DNA of 64,000 nt from Micromonospora sp. WMMA1363 (lineage in GTDB: Bacteria; Actinomycetota; Actinomycetes; Mycobacteriales; Micromonosporaceae): the NCBI RefSeq assembly GCF_030345795.1, contig NZ_JAUALB010000015.1, positions 111,425 to 175,424 of the forward strand, written 5' to 3'. Positions 46,716 to 56,573 of this stretch are shown here, piece by piece. A program made the translations under genes and the position numbers. The notes beneath the pieces were generated by a model. The model made no database searches and was not told the DNA's origin. It was given only the letters and a program-made list of their open reading frames with translations. Numbering within the stretch: position 1 is the first letter of the stretch; the number at the start of each line of letters is the position of its first letter.

Positions 46716-47518
46716 TCTGAACCTGGGCGAGCACGATCCCGGTGCTGGTGTCGTAGGCCGAGAGCAGATGCACCTGCCGCCCGTCGGCGAGGCGGGCACC
46801 CCGGGCGACCTTCCCGTCGATGGCGATGACGAGTCGCCCCCGGCGCCCGCCGATCACGACCGGCCCGGCCCGCTCCCGCAACCAACACGCGAGGACCTGC
46901 GACAACACCTCGGCGTCGAGCCGGATCAGCAGCCGCCACACCGTCGTCGCGGCCGGTACCCGGCCGTCGAACCCGAGCCGGGTCCACACCGACTCGTCCT
47001 GGAAGCGCATCCAGTCCGCGACCGCGGCGAACGTGCACGCCCCGGCGAGTACCGCGCACACCGCCGCCGCCAGGACACTGACCAGCGGATACCGCCGGCC
47101 CCGCGGATCGCGCGGGTCGTTGATGACCGCCAACGCCACGAACAAGCTGCGGCGGTCACTGTCACGGTCGCTACCGGTGACCACAACCGGTGACGGCAGG
47201 CTGGGGGGTCGGTGCGGCAGCACGATCTCGGTCAGTGATGATGACATCAGCGGGTACGGTCCTGTTCTCGATCACGGTTGTCTTCGCAAACACCATGATC
47301 ACCAACGGGCCGTACCCGTCCCACATGGACCCCGGACCTCGCCGAACCCCCTGCGAAACCCCAGTTCAACCGCCCTTTGATCGACTACGCAACAGCCCTG
47401 ACCCCTCGCCCGCCGCCGGTCACCAGGATCTTCGGACGTGTTGCGGTAGCCTTCACTCAGCAAGTGGCCTTCTGCGACGGGATGACCAGGACTCTCGACA
47501 AGCCCTATCCTCCCTGAC

Positions 47519-47740
47519 CAGGGCTATTGCGTTGTCGGGTAGCTGCTGGTCACGGCGTTGATCAGGTCGTGTGATCGGCGGTTGGCTTGGCGGGTGGCTC
47601 GGGCGATGTTCGTCGCGCCGGTGGTGCGGAAGATCCTGTTCAAGCTGCGCTGCTGCCCACGGCGAGCGACCACGATCGTGCAGGCCATCCTCGTTCTGCA
47701 CCACGTCGAAGCCGACCGCTACGCAGGATGAAAATGGCTG
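47519..47740. pseudogene. ISAs1 and IS5 C-terminal fragments
   Basis: 47519-47625 (minus): ISAs1 end CAGGGCTATTGCGTTGTCG and C-terminus GATNIARATRQANRRSHDLI. 47626-47731 (plus): IS5 C-terminus LRCCPRRATTIVQAILVLHH, VEADRYAG, with the IS end to about 47740. Confidence 0.75.
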
Positions 47741-47809
47741 ATAGCGTCACCCCAATGGATGTAATAATGATTCGTTGGCCTGCGATCAAGTGGCTAACTC
47801 TACTCAAAT

Positions 47810-47980
47810 TCAGGATTGTTTCCAGCCTTTCCCGCCGGTCGTCTTCCGGCGTCCGTTCAGGCTGGTTGGGAGCTTCGATAAGCTTTTGATCCACTCAACG
47901 AGTTCTTGAGTCTCGTCGTTGGTGCTATCCTTCTTCTTGAGCGGAATAACAAGACTCCCTTTTCTGGTCAAGTACGACAT
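47810..47980 (-). CDS. Small basic ORF (56 aa)
   Basis: ATG 47980: MSYLTRKGSLVIPLKKKDST, NDETQELVEWIKSLSKLPTS, LNGRRKTTGGKGWKQS. Lies in a lower-GC island between ISs, with plausible codon usage but no recognised family. Could be the start or an intact form of a resident small protein. Confidence 0.35.
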   Translation of the reverse strand: MSYLTRKGSLVIPLKKKDSTNDETQELVEWIKSLSKLPTSLNGRRKTTGGKGWKQS

Positions 47981-48049
47981 GCGTCGGCTCTATTGTCGCT
48001 CGCAAGAGGATGGAGCCGCAGCCAGTTTACTTTCCCCCACCAGGGATAG

Positions 48050-48065
48050 GTTCTGTATATAGAAC
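48050..48065. promoter_or_regulatory. GTTCT...AGAAC palindrome
   Basis: GTTCTGTATATAGAAC is a perfect dyad about 70 bp upstream of the small ORF start (47980). Operator-like; nothing else in 47981-48234 is recognised. Confidence 0.3.
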
Positions 48066-48234
48066 ATGTTGATGCTGTAAATCATGATTGCTTGACCGTT
48101 GATTCCTTGAGCGCTTGCGCACTGCGGAGCCCTGGGGATCGGGAGTCAGGTCTGGACCCGGCTGCTCGTGGCGGCAACTGCCGGTCGACTTCCCGCCGTG
48201 GCTGTCAATCCCCTGAAATCGTGGAGGGCTCCGT

Positions 48235-48330
48235 TATGCGGCCTGGGCCTCCACGGCGCCGGCCGTTGATCGTTCGTAGTCGGCGGGGGATCGCCAGTCG
48301 CAGATGGAGTGCCGGCGGCGTAACTGTTCA
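48235..48330 (-). pseudogene. IS3 OrfB, C-terminal fragment
   Basis: Leftward frame RRRHSICDWRSPADYERSTA, the usual IS3 OrfB tail, ending GAVEAQAA and stop. Confidence 0.55.
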
Positions 48331-48443
48331 GCAGGTTCTTCATCGTCCGGCTTGATCTTGTTGGTGGTTTGAGTCATCCTGACCGTCGTGTCCGACTCGC
48401 CGCCGGTTGTGGAGCTGGTGGAGCGGCTTGCCCGGTTGGAGTA

Positions 48444-50101
48444 GGGTGCGGCTCCTCTGAGGTGATCGTCTATTGTGGGATGGCACCGCCGAGGTAGCGG
48501 CTGTTGTGGATGCGTTGTTGTTCCTGGGCCAGGTGCCAGGTCCAGTACTGGTCGAAGTCGCCGTTGCTGATCAGGGTGCGGAGTTTGAGGATTGCTTCGG
48601 CGCCGTCGAGGCCCCAGCGAGCGCCGGTGACGTCCATACGATCTTTGACCAGGTGGCGGCAGGCGCCTTCGATCACCCCGGTGGCGATCGGCCACCCGTT
48701 GGCCAGCGCGGTCGGGTAGTCCAGGTACGGTTTTTTGGCCAGCAGGTAGGCGGCGGCGACATCGGCGGGTTTGCGTTTGCCGGGGTCCAGGCCGTGGTAG
48801 GTGGCCTTGCGTCGGATGGCTGCGGCGACTATGCCGGCCCGTCCGGCCAACACCTGCCGGGCCTGGGCGCGGACCCACCGTTCGGCGTTCGGGTCGCCCT
48901 CCGGGTGGAAACACCAGGTGGCCTTCCAGAGGTACTCGATGACGTGGATGAAGTCCACAACAACCGGCAAGGTGATCTTGCGGGTTTTGGCCTCGGCGTG
49001 GATCCGGTCGATCTGGTGGGTGTTGCCGTCGACCAGGGCGATCCAGGTCCGAGCGTGGTCGGGGTCGCGGCGGTCGGCCTCGGCGAACCCGGCGGCGATC
49101 ACCGCCGCGGCGTCGTCGGTCACGCTGGCGTGCAGCCACTTGCCGGAGGTGACCGGCGCCGGGGTAGCAGTTTGGGCCGCTTCGGGGTCCTCGGGCAGGA
49201 TGTCGGCGATGGTGCGCGGCTTGCCGGTCACGTCGAAGACCGCGGCGACCTCGCACATCCGCTTGCGGTTGCGTTTCTCGCCCTTGGACCGGCGGCCGGC
49301 CAGTTTCTGGCTGACCGCGGCCTTGGCGGTGCCCGCGCGGAGCCCGTCGGGGCGCATCACCACCCCTTTGGCGTCGAAGGACAACGCCAGCACATCATCA
49401 TCGGCCGACCAGTCCGGGGCGTGGGCGGTGTAGAAGGCATCCACATCTATCGCCGCTGCGGCGGCCAACGCCTCGACCTGCCGTTTCCCGATACGCACCG
49501 TGGTGGCCCGCTCAATCGCGGCCGCCGCGTCGGTGAACGAGCCGCGGGCCGCCTCGGCCGCGGCCAACCGGCGCAGTCCATGCGAGTGCTTCTCCACGGG
49601 CAGGTTCAACACCGCGTCCGCCGGGTTCAGATCGGCCCGCGCCCGCGCCCGGTAGGCGATACGCGTCACCACCACCTCACCGAACCGGGTGGCCAGCGTC
49701 CGCTGCCGCCCCCGCTCGGCCCACCCCCGCAGATGGCTATCGGCGTCGGTCACCTCGTCGAGCCGTTCCTCCCGACTGGCACGAAGATCCAGACTGTCCT
49801 GCAACAACTGACACAGCAACCGCATGCCATCGGTATGCAGCCGCTCCTCCAGTTCGGCGTGAGTCATCCCCGCCGCATGCTCACCGGACAGGAAGTCCAC
49901 CATCGCGCCGAACCGCACGGATGAGCCGGCGAAAGCATCGTCCGCCGTCTCGGATGCGTACTCTTGCACCGGGCTCCCTCTTTGCTGATGTTCGTGTCTC
50001 GCAACCGACGAACATAGCGGGAGGATCCCTTTCACCATCACAACCAGTAACACATCCCCAGGCCACACAGCGTGTCGCCGCACCTCACCAGAGCCGCACC
50101 C
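48444..50101 (-). mobile_element. ISKra4-family element, copy 3 (1658 bp)
   Basis: Perfect 9-bp duplication GTTGGAGTA at 48435-48443 and 50102-50110; otherwise as copy 2. Confidence 0.96.
48470..49969 (-). CDS. ISKra4-family transposase, copy 3 (499 aa)
   Basis: Same protein as copy 2 including the GAIPQ end. The frame is also open far upstream through IS66 DNA, but GTG 49969 with its GAGGGAG site is the native start. Confidence 0.93.
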   Translation of the reverse strand: MQEYASETADDAFAGSSVRFGAMVDFLSGEHAAGMTHAELEERLHTDGMRLLCQLLQDSLDLRASREERLDEVTDADSHLRGWAERGRQRTLATRFGEVVVTRIAYRARARADLNPADAVLNLPVEKHSHGLRRLAAAEAARGSFTDAAAAIERATTVRIGKRQVEALAAAAAIDVDAFYTAHAPDWSADDDVLALSFDAKGVVMRPDGLRAGTAKAAVSQKLAGRRSKGEKRNRKRMCEVAAVFDVTGKPRTIADILPEDPEAAQTATPAPVTSGKWLHASVTDDAAAVIAAGFAEADRRDPDHARTWIALVDGNTHQIDRIHAEAKTRKITLPVVVDFIHVIEYLWKATWCFHPEGDPNAERWVRAQARQVLAGRAGIVAAAIRRKATYHGLDPGKRKPADVAAAYLLAKKPYLDYPTALANGWPIATGVIEGACRHLVKDRMDVTGARWGLDGAEAILKLRTLISNGDFDQYWTWHLAQEQQRIHNSRYLGGAIPQ

Positions 50102-51175
50102 GTTGGAGTAGGCGCTGGCTGAGCGGGACGCGCGGATTGAGGTGTTGACGCGGCGGGTCGCGGAGTTGGAAGCGCGGCTGCGCCGGGATTCGCGGACGTC
50201 GTCGAAGCCGCCGTCGTCGGATGGGCCGGTCAAGCCGCCGCCACGGTCGCGGCGCCTGCCGTCGGATCGGCCGCCGGGCAAGCAGCCGGGGGATGCGGGT
50301 TTCACGTTGCGGCAGGTCGAGACGCCGGACGAGGTGGTGGCGCATCGCCCGACTGGGTGCCGGTGTTGTGGCCGGTCGTTGCGGCGGGCGCCGGTGACGT
50401 CGGTGGAGACACGGCAGGTGTTCGACCTGCCCGACGTGCGGCTGCACGTGGTGGAGCATCGGTTGCGGCATCGCCGTTGCCGGTGCGGCACGGTGCCGAT
50501 GGCGCCGGTCCCGGATGGGGTGGGCGCCCCGACCCAGTACGGGCCGCGGGTGCGGGCGGTCGGCGCGTATCTGGTGGGCTACCAGCATCTGCCGTACGAG
50601 CGGGCCTGCGAGACCCTGGCCGATCTGCTCGGTGTGGGCATGTCGGTCGGGGCCCTGGTCAGCGTGGTGGCGCGCACCAGCAGCGCACTCGGCCCGTTTC
50701 TGGACGTGGTACGCGACCAGATCTGCGCCGCGCCGGTGGCCCACTTCGACGAGACGTCGCTGCGGGTGGCCAGCACGAACGCGTGGGTGCACTCGGCTTC
50801 CACCGACACCCTGTCACTGTTCGTCGTGCACCCATCGCGGGGACGTGAGGCGATCACCGCTGCCGGGGTGCTGCCCGTCTTCACCGGCATCGCCGTGCAC
50901 GACGGCTACACCCCCTACCGCCGCTACGGCCTCGCTCACCAGTTGTGCAACGCCCACCACCTGCGCGAACTCGCCGGGATCTGCGATACCGACCCGGGTC
51001 AGGTGTGGGCCGAGCAGATGATCCGGTTGTTGTGCGAGATCAACGACATCACCCGGCATGCCCGCACCGACGGCGCCCACGCCATCGACGACCGGCTACT
51101 GGGTGCCTACCGACGCCGCTACGACACCATCATCGCCGCTGGCAGGGCGGCCAATCCCAGCCCAGCCGGACACGG

Positions 51176-52546
51176 GGGACTGTACAAATAACGGCTGATC
51201 GACCGATCAAGGGAGAGACGCCAGATGACGACCGAGACCACCGTGGGACAGCCGGCCGTGGAGCCGGTGGGTGCGGTCACGGATGAGCAGTTGATCGCGA
51301 TGCTGGTCGATCGGGCTCGTGGTGACGGGTTGAAGCTGACCGGCGAGGGTGGGCTGCTGCAGCAGCTGACGAAGCGGGTCCTCGAGTCGGCGTTGGATGG
51401 GGAGATCACCGACCACGTCGGCTACGACAAGCACGACCCGGCGGGTCGGGGTAGCGGGAACACCCGTAACGGCAGCCGGACCAAGACGGTGCTCACCGAC
51501 GTCGGGCCGGTCGAGGTGCGGGTCCCACGCGACGCCGCCGGGACGTTCGAGCCGCAGATCGTGCGTAAGCGGCAGCGGCGTCTGACCGGCGTCGACGACA
51601 TGGTCCTGTCGCTGTCGGCCAAGGGCCTGACCCACGGCGAGATCGCCGCGCACCTGGCTGAGGTCTACGGCGCTGAGGTGTCGAAGCAGACCATCTCCAC
51701 GATCACCGACAAGGTCATGGACGGCATGGCCGAGTGGCAGAACCGGCCCCTGGACCGGGTCTACCCGGTCGTGTTCATCGACGCCATCAACGTCAAGATC
51801 AGGGACGGTCAGGTCGCGAACCGGCCGATCTACCTCGCGATGGCGGTCACCGTCGACGGCCACCGCGACATCCTCGGTATCTGGGCCGGTGACGGCGGCG
51901 AGGGCGCCAAGTACTGGCTGCACGTGCTCACCGAGTTGAAGAACCGCGGCGTGGCCGACGTGCTGATGCTGGTCTGTGACGGGCTCAAGGGACTGCCGGA
52001 GACGGTGGAGACGGTGTGGCCGCGCACGATCGTGCAGACGTGTGTGGTGCACCTGCTGCGCAACTCGTTCCGCTACGCCGCCCGGCAGGACTGGGACAAG
52101 ATCGCCAAAGCGCTGCGGCCGGTCTACACCGCGGCGACCGAGGACGCCGCCACCGAGCGGTTCCTCGAGTTCGCCGAGGCGTGGGGCCGTAAGTATCCGG
52201 CGATCGTGAAGCTGTGGGAGAACGCGTGGGCGGAGTTCGTGCCGTTCCTCGCCTTCGACGTGGAGATCCGCAAGGTCATCTGCTCCACGAACGCGATCGA
52301 GTCCGTCAACGCCCGTATCCGCAGGGCCGTGCGAGCTCGTGGCCACTTCCCGAACGAGCAGGCCGCACTCAAGTGCGTCTACATGGCCTTGATGAGCCTC
52401 GACCCGACCGGAGCCGGCCGCCGACGCTGGACCATACGCTGGAAAGCACCACTGAACGCCTTCCAGATCGCCTTCGAAGGCCGGCTCACCCCGGCCAACA
52501 ACTGACCACCTCAACAACCAAGATCAGCCGTTAACTTGACACTCCC
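51176..52546 (+). mobile_element. IS256-family element, copy 3 (1371 bp)
   Basis: Full length; 8-bp flanks differ (GGACACGG / ATCACCGA), joining IS66 on the left to an IS1634-like remnant on the right. Confidence 0.93.
51225..52505 (+). CDS. IS256/mutator-type transposase, copy 3 (426 aa)
   Basis: Intact, identical to copy 2. Confidence 0.95.
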   Translation: MTTETTVGQPAVEPVGAVTDEQLIAMLVDRARGDGLKLTGEGGLLQQLTKRVLESALDGEITDHVGYDKHDPAGRGSGNTRNGSRTKTVLTDVGPVEVRVPRDAAGTFEPQIVRKRQRRLTGVDDMVLSLSAKGLTHGEIAAHLAEVYGAEVSKQTISTITDKVMDGMAEWQNRPLDRVYPVVFIDAINVKIRDGQVANRPIYLAMAVTVDGHRDILGIWAGDGGEGAKYWLHVLTELKNRGVADVLMLVCDGLKGLPETVETVWPRTIVQTCVVHLLRNSFRYAARQDWDKIAKALRPVYTAATEDAATERFLEFAEAWGRKYPAIVKLWENAWAEFVPFLAFDVEIRKVICSTNAIESVNARIRRAVRARGHFPNEQAALKCVYMALMSLDPTGAGRRRWTIRWKAPLNAFQIAFEGRLTPANN

Positions 52547-53492
52547 ATCACCGAGGTCAAGGACGGCCTGCGCGACTGGCGGCTCGGCGGGTGGTCACCG
52601 TCTGCGACACCGGATTCTCCTCCGAGGCCAACCAGTCCTACCTGCGCCGGGCCGGCGGCCACTACATCACCGGCATCAAGATGCGCGAAGGCTCCCACCG
52701 CGCCGACCAGGCCCTGGCCCGCCAGGGCCGCTACCAGGAAGTACGCGACAACCTGCGCGTCAAAGAGGTCCGCCTCGACGGCGACGAGGGCAGACGCTTC
52801 ATCATCTGCCACAACCCCACCGAGGCCGAACGCGATGCCGCCCGACGCGAAGACCAACTCACCGCGATCCGCGAGGAGTTGACGCGCATCAAGACCGCCC
52901 GGGAAGCCGACGCGACCAAGGCGAAGGCCAAGGCCGCCAAGACCGGCAAGCGCCCCACGGCCCCCTCGGACGCCCCGCACCGCAAGGCCGAGTGCGCGCT
53001 GCGCGACCACCCTGCCCTCGGCCGCTGGCTCAAGCAGCACCCCACCACCGGACGGCTGTCCATCGACACCGCCAAGGTCGCCGCCGAGGCCCGCCTGGAC
53101 GGCAAGTACCTCCTCGCCACCAGCGACCCCGACCTGTCCGCCGAGGACATCGCGCTCGGCTACAAGAACCTCCTCGAAGCCGAACGCGCCTTCCGCACCT
53201 GAAATCCACCCTCGACCTGCGGCCGGTCTACCACCGCCTCGACGAGCGGATACGTGCTCACGTGCTGCTGTGCTGGCTCGCCTTGCTACTGATCCGCGTC
53301 GCTGAGCGCCGCACCCAGCAGTCCTGGCCCAAGATCGCCGCCGAACTCGGCCGGATCCACCAGGTCACCCTCTCCGGCCCGGCCGGCAGCCTCCAGCAGA
53401 CCACCCGGCTCACCGACACCCAGACCAAACTCTTCACCGACTGCGGTGTCCCGCTCCCGCCAAAGATGAGCAGCCTCAAGACCGCCGAATAG
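52547..53492 (+). pseudogene. IS1634/IS4-like transposase, C-terminal half, frameshifted
   Basis: VTVCDTGFSSEANQSYLRRA, GGHYITGIKMREG (second Asp region), a charged spacer, and LLATSDPDLSAEDIALGYKN, LLEAERAFRT. At 53203 CACCTGAAA where CACCCTGAAA keeps frame shifts it; the natural continuation LKSTLDLRPVYHRLDERIRA runs to 53492. The N-terminal half is missing at the IS256 junction. Confidence 0.85.
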
Positions 53493-53730
53493 CCGCTGAG
53501 CTGGGAAAACAGGATCCGGAGCCGTGGGCAAACGGCCCCGAAGCCTCCCCACGCCCATCGCCCCAGGTCAACCCGCAGATCCGCCACCGCCGCATGCCCG
53601 CCAACCGTCGAAGCCGGGAGAGTCGCTCTGCGGGGAGAGGCTTTAAACCACCCCGAGCTGCATTGGCTAAAGACCGTTGTGGTGAACGTCGCGGGAAAAG
53701 GCGCGGCCTGATCGCGTCAGGTGGGGTCCG
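53493..53730. other. Unassigned stretch before ISAs1-f
   Basis: No gene recognised. It may contain the exon or 5' boundary of the group II intron whose body resumes after ISAs1-f; no convincing GTGCG-type 5' end was found. Confidence 0.3.
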
Positions 53731-53801
53731 CACGGGCACGGCAAAGTCGGAGAGTGCTCGTGTGAGGACTTTGTGTTGTGGTCCAGAGTGGATTTGACGG
53801 G

Positions 53802-53870
53802 GCGGGCACGGCTCCGGTGATCTTGAGGTTGTCTACGCCTTCGGATCACCCTGTGGAGTACCGTGCCCGC
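53802..53870 (+). promoter_or_regulatory. ISAs1-f leader hairpin sequestering the start codon
   Basis: GCGGGCACGG (53802-53811) pairs with CCGTGCCCGC (53861-53870), which includes the GTG start at 53863; inner GTGATC/GATCAC arms flank a loop with GGTTGTCTACGCC. Confidence 0.65.
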
Positions 53871-55167
53871 GCCTGCATCATTGCTGATCAACGCTGTCCA
53901 AGACCAGCCGGACGAGCAGACACGACCGGTCCTGTTGGGCCGTAACAGGCAGGAAAGCCTGGTCGCGGCGCTGTCGGAGGTTTCTGATCCGCGGGACGCG
54001 CGAGGGATCCGGCATCGGTTGCCGACGGTGGTCGGGTTGGCCCTGGCGGCGGTGCTGGCCGGCAATACGTCGGTGTACGCGATCGGGCAGTGGATCGCCG
54101 GGTGTTCACAGAAGACCCTGAAGGTGTTCGGCGCCCGGGTGGCTCCGGCGACCGGCCGGTATGTCGGTCCGGATGAGAAGACGGTGCGCGGGTTGTGCGC
54201 CCGGCTCGACGGTGACGTGCTGGACGCGGTGATGGGTCGGTGGCTGCAGCGGCGTGCCCTGGCGGCGCAGCGGGCGAAGGCGCGGACCGGGGTACGGCCC
54301 CCGCGAGGTCGTAAGGCCCGTCGCCGGGCCAAGGCCGCTGGCCAGCGCCGCTGGCGGGCCAGTACACGCGGTCGGCACCGGCCGCGGCTGATCCAGGTCG
54401 CGGTGGACGGCAAGACCAGCCGCGGTGCGAAGAGCGCCGGCAACCCGGCGCCGCACCTGCTCGCCGCGTTGTCATGCGTGGGGGTGGTACTCGCCCAGCG
54501 CCAGGTCGACGGCAAAAGCAATGAGATCACCGCGTTCGTACCGCTGTTGACGCCCCTCGAGCTGGCCGGCCAGGTGGTGACGGCCGACGCGATGCAGACG
54601 CAGCGTAAGCATGCCCGATGGCTGCGCCAGGTCAAGGACGCGCACTTCATCTTCCCGGTGCTGGACAACCAGCCCACCCTGTTCGACCGGCTCGACGCTC
54701 TGGACTGGGCCGGGGTGCCGGTCACCGCGTGGAGCGTGGACGACGACCGGGGCCGGCACGAGCGACGCACCATCCAGGTCATACCCGCTCCGCCCGAGGT
54801 GAACTTCCCGCACGTCGCGCAGGTGTTCCTGATCGAACGGACCGTCACCGTCAAAGGCAAGACCAGCTACCAGGCGATGCTGTATGTCACCAGCCTCACC
54901 GCCGAGCAGGCCGACCCCGCTGACCTGCTCGCGTACGTGCGCCAACACTGGGGAATCGAGGTTCTGCACTGGGTGAGGGATGTGACCCTCGGCGAGGACG
55001 CCTCCCGGGTCCGGACCGGTAACACGCCACGCGTCATGGCAACCCTACGAAACGTAGTGGTCAGCCTGCTCAGAATCCACGACACCACCAACATCGCCGC
55101 CGCGCTGCGATACAACGCCCGCACGAACCGCCGGATCCTCAAACTCCTGGACCTTCTACCAGCCTAA
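53863..55167 (+). CDS. ISAs1-family transposase (434 aa)
   Basis: Uninterrupted ISAs1 transposase: N-terminal DDE_Tnp_1-associated domain ([20 protein letters not shown]), [20 protein letters not shown] (Asp), [20 protein letters not shown] (Asp), [20 protein letters not shown] (Glu), [21 protein letters not shown] basic insert of about 40 residues ([20 protein letters not shown]) lies before the first Asp motif. The only undisrupted ISAs1 in the window, probably active. Confidence 0.94.
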   Translation: MPAPASLLINAVQDQPDEQTRPVLLGRNRQESLVAALSEVSDPRDARGIRHRLPTVVGLALAAVLAGNTSVYAIGQWIAGCSQKTLKVFGARVAPATGRYVGPDEKTVRGLCARLDGDVLDAVMGRWLQRRALAAQRAKARTGVRPPRGRKARRRAKAAGQRRWRASTRGRHRPRLIQVAVDGKTSRGAKSAGNPAPHLLAALSCVGVVLAQRQVDGKSNEITAFVPLLTPLELAGQVVTADAMQTQRKHARWLRQVKDAHFIFPVLDNQPTLFDRLDALDWAGVPVTAWSVDDDRGRHERRTIQVIPAPPEVNFPHVAQVFLIERTVTVKGKTSYQAMLYVTSLTAEQADPADLLAYVRQHWGIEVLHWVRDVTLGEDASRVRTGNTPRVMATLRNVVVSLLRIHDTTNIAAALRYNARTNRRILKLLDLLPA

Positions 55168-55210
55168 ACACCCCACCCGCCGACTTTGCCGTGCCCGTGG
55201 GTGGGGTCCG

Positions 55211-56548
55211 GGAAGATGAGCGATGGGCGCAGGCCCTCTGCCGTTGACGTGTCGAAATGAAGTCAGACGAGATCGAAACCGGGGTCGCAAGACTATTCCG
55301 GGATGAGTCTGGGGGATACCCGTTTACTGCCCAGGTGGTCTCCGGCATATAGGCAGCATGAGCCCGGACAAGGCTCTCGCATGGAACGTGTGAAGGCGCG
55401 TTCCGACACTGTCGCCGAATAGGCGGCGAGAGGGAGAACTCCAAGCGGCTAATCCGCGAGGAGCAGAGTACCGATGCGAGGCGCGCTGGCGGACTCGCCC
55501 GTAGTAGCTGTGAAGCCTCTGCGTATCGCAGTGGAGGTGGAGCCAAGGGGCGGGGTCGTCCTGGTGAGCGAATGTGATCAACCAGAAGGGAGGAATCGCA
55601 TGAGTGAGCCAAAGTCTCAGGTCAAGTCGCACGACATACCGAAGCGTCTGGTATGGGATGCGTGGCTGAAAGTGAAAGAGAATGGAGGAGCGGCCGGGGT
55701 CGATGGTGTGACGATTGCCCAGTTCGAGGAAAACCTAAAAGGCAACCTTTACAAACTATGGAATCGCATGTCCTCGGGCAGCTACTTTCCCGGTCCGGTC
55801 CGAGCGGTGGAGATACCCAAGAAAGGCGGGACGAGGGTCCTCGGCATCCCGAACGTGATCGACAGGGTGGCGCAGACGGCGGCGGTCATGGCTTTGGAGC
55901 GGGCGTGGAGAAGGTCTTTCACGATGACTCCTACGGCTACCGCCCCGGGCGGTCGCCGCTGGACGCGGTCAAGGTGTGCCGACAGCGGTGTTTCAAGAAG
56001 GACTGGGTCGTCGACTTGGACGTCAAAGCCTTCTTCGACTCCGTGCCATGGGATCTCATGCTGAAAGCGGTCGAGCGGCACACGGACTCGAAATGGGTCA
56101 TGCTCTATGTGGAACGCTGGCTCAAAGCGCCGATGCTGATGCCCGATGGCACCCTCAACCCCGGACGAAGGGAACGCCGCAAGGCGGTCCCGTATCCCCA
56201 TTGCTCGCCAACCTGTTTCTGCACTACGGCTTCGATACGTGGATGGCCCGGGAGTTCCCGACCGTCTCCTTCGAGCGGTTCGCAGACGATGCGGTGGTCC
56301 ATTGTGCGACCGAACGGCAAGCCCGTCAGGTGCGGGCGGCGATCGAAGGTCGGTTCGCCGAGATCGGGCTGGTGCTCCATCCCGACAAGACGAAGATCGT
56401 GTACTGCAAGGACAGCCGACGCCGCTTGGAGTTCGAGCAGGTGACGTTCACGTTCTGCGGATATGCGTTCCGTCCCCGGATGGCGTTCGACAAGAACCGG
56501 AAACAGGTCCAAGCCGCTTGCAAGCCATTAGCTCGCGCCTTCATAGCA
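55211..56548 (+). mobile_element. Group II intron remnant, truncated at 3' end
   Basis: 55211-55599 has features of group II domain I-III leaders (GAACGTGTGAAGGCGCGTTC, GAGGGAGAACTCCAAGCGG) directly upstream of a maturase-type RT gene. Domains V/VI are absent because the element ends at about 56548, where an unrelated pseudogene begins. ISAs1-f sits at its 5' side. Confidence 0.75.
55600..56548 (+). pseudogene. ltrA: Group II intron reverse transcriptase/maturase, two frameshifts
   Basis: ATG 55600 after GGGAGG. KRLVWDAWLKVKENGGAAGV, FPGPVRAVEIPKKGGTRVLG, then a shift near 55894 (GAGCGGG for GAGCCGGG); VEKVFHDDSYGYRPGRSPLD, DWVVDLDVKAFFDSVPWDLM; a second shift near 56160 (C4 for C5); TKGTPQGGPVSPLLANLFLH, FERFADDAVVHC (the catalytic FADD), FTFCGYAFRPR. 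The X/maturase and any endonuclease domain are missing. Confidence 0.88.
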
Positions 56549-56573
56549 TTTAGGGGTGGTGCCTATCCGCGAA

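Larger units (their letters stand above)
44312..47247 (-). pseudogene. ISAs1-B transposase split by IS1380
   Basis: N-terminal part 46721-47247 and C-terminal part 44312-45024 match ISAs1-A and join in frame at VLAQVQ/ITAKSNEI after IS1380 removal. Confidence 0.9.
44307..47400 (-). mobile_element. ISAs1-family element B, carrying IS1380 copy 2
   Basis: Same ends as element A; perfect 10-bp duplication ACCCCTCGCC at 44297-44306 and 47401-47410. Without the IS1380 and its duplication it is 1403 bp, equal to element A. Confidence 0.95.
43789..47456 (-). pseudogene. IS1380-type transposase N-terminus, split by ISAs1-B
   Basis: GTG 47456 (KATATRPKILVTGGGRG) continues, after ISAs1-B and one 10-bp duplication are removed, at 44296 as VVGHAGARLLVDLADVTGLT, SAFSQALTGLRQRQGGHDPG, WRLVSHLDGTLLARLRAAWA. 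The C-terminal half is missing; the frame ends in unrelated sequence at 43789. Confidence 0.8.
48388..51175 (+). pseudogene. IS66-family transposase, interrupted at both ends
   Basis: GTG 48388 (SDSPPVVELVERLARLE) is interrupted by ISKra4 copy 3 and resumes at 50111 (ALAERDARIEVLTRRVAELE). The joined frame carries a TAG within the duplicated GTTGGAGTA. Then SRTSSKPPSSDGPVKPP, the zinc-binding HRPTGCRCCGRSL, VAHFDETSLRVASTNAW (Asp) and VHDGYTPYRRYGLAHQLCNA (Asp). IS256 copy 3 cuts the gene at 51175, removing the final catalytic Glu region. Confidence 0.9.
53731..55199 (+). mobile_element. ISAs1-family element f, intact (1469 bp)
   Basis: Inverted repeats CACGGGCACGGCAAAGTCGG at both ends; an 11-bp identical flank GGTGGGGTCCG at 53720-53730 and 55200-55210. 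Confidence 0.95.

Noticed and set aside
48470..50491. 673-residue ISKra4 transposase with a novel N-terminus
   Set aside because: The extra residues are antisense IS66 DNA; the native start with its own ribosome site is at 49969.
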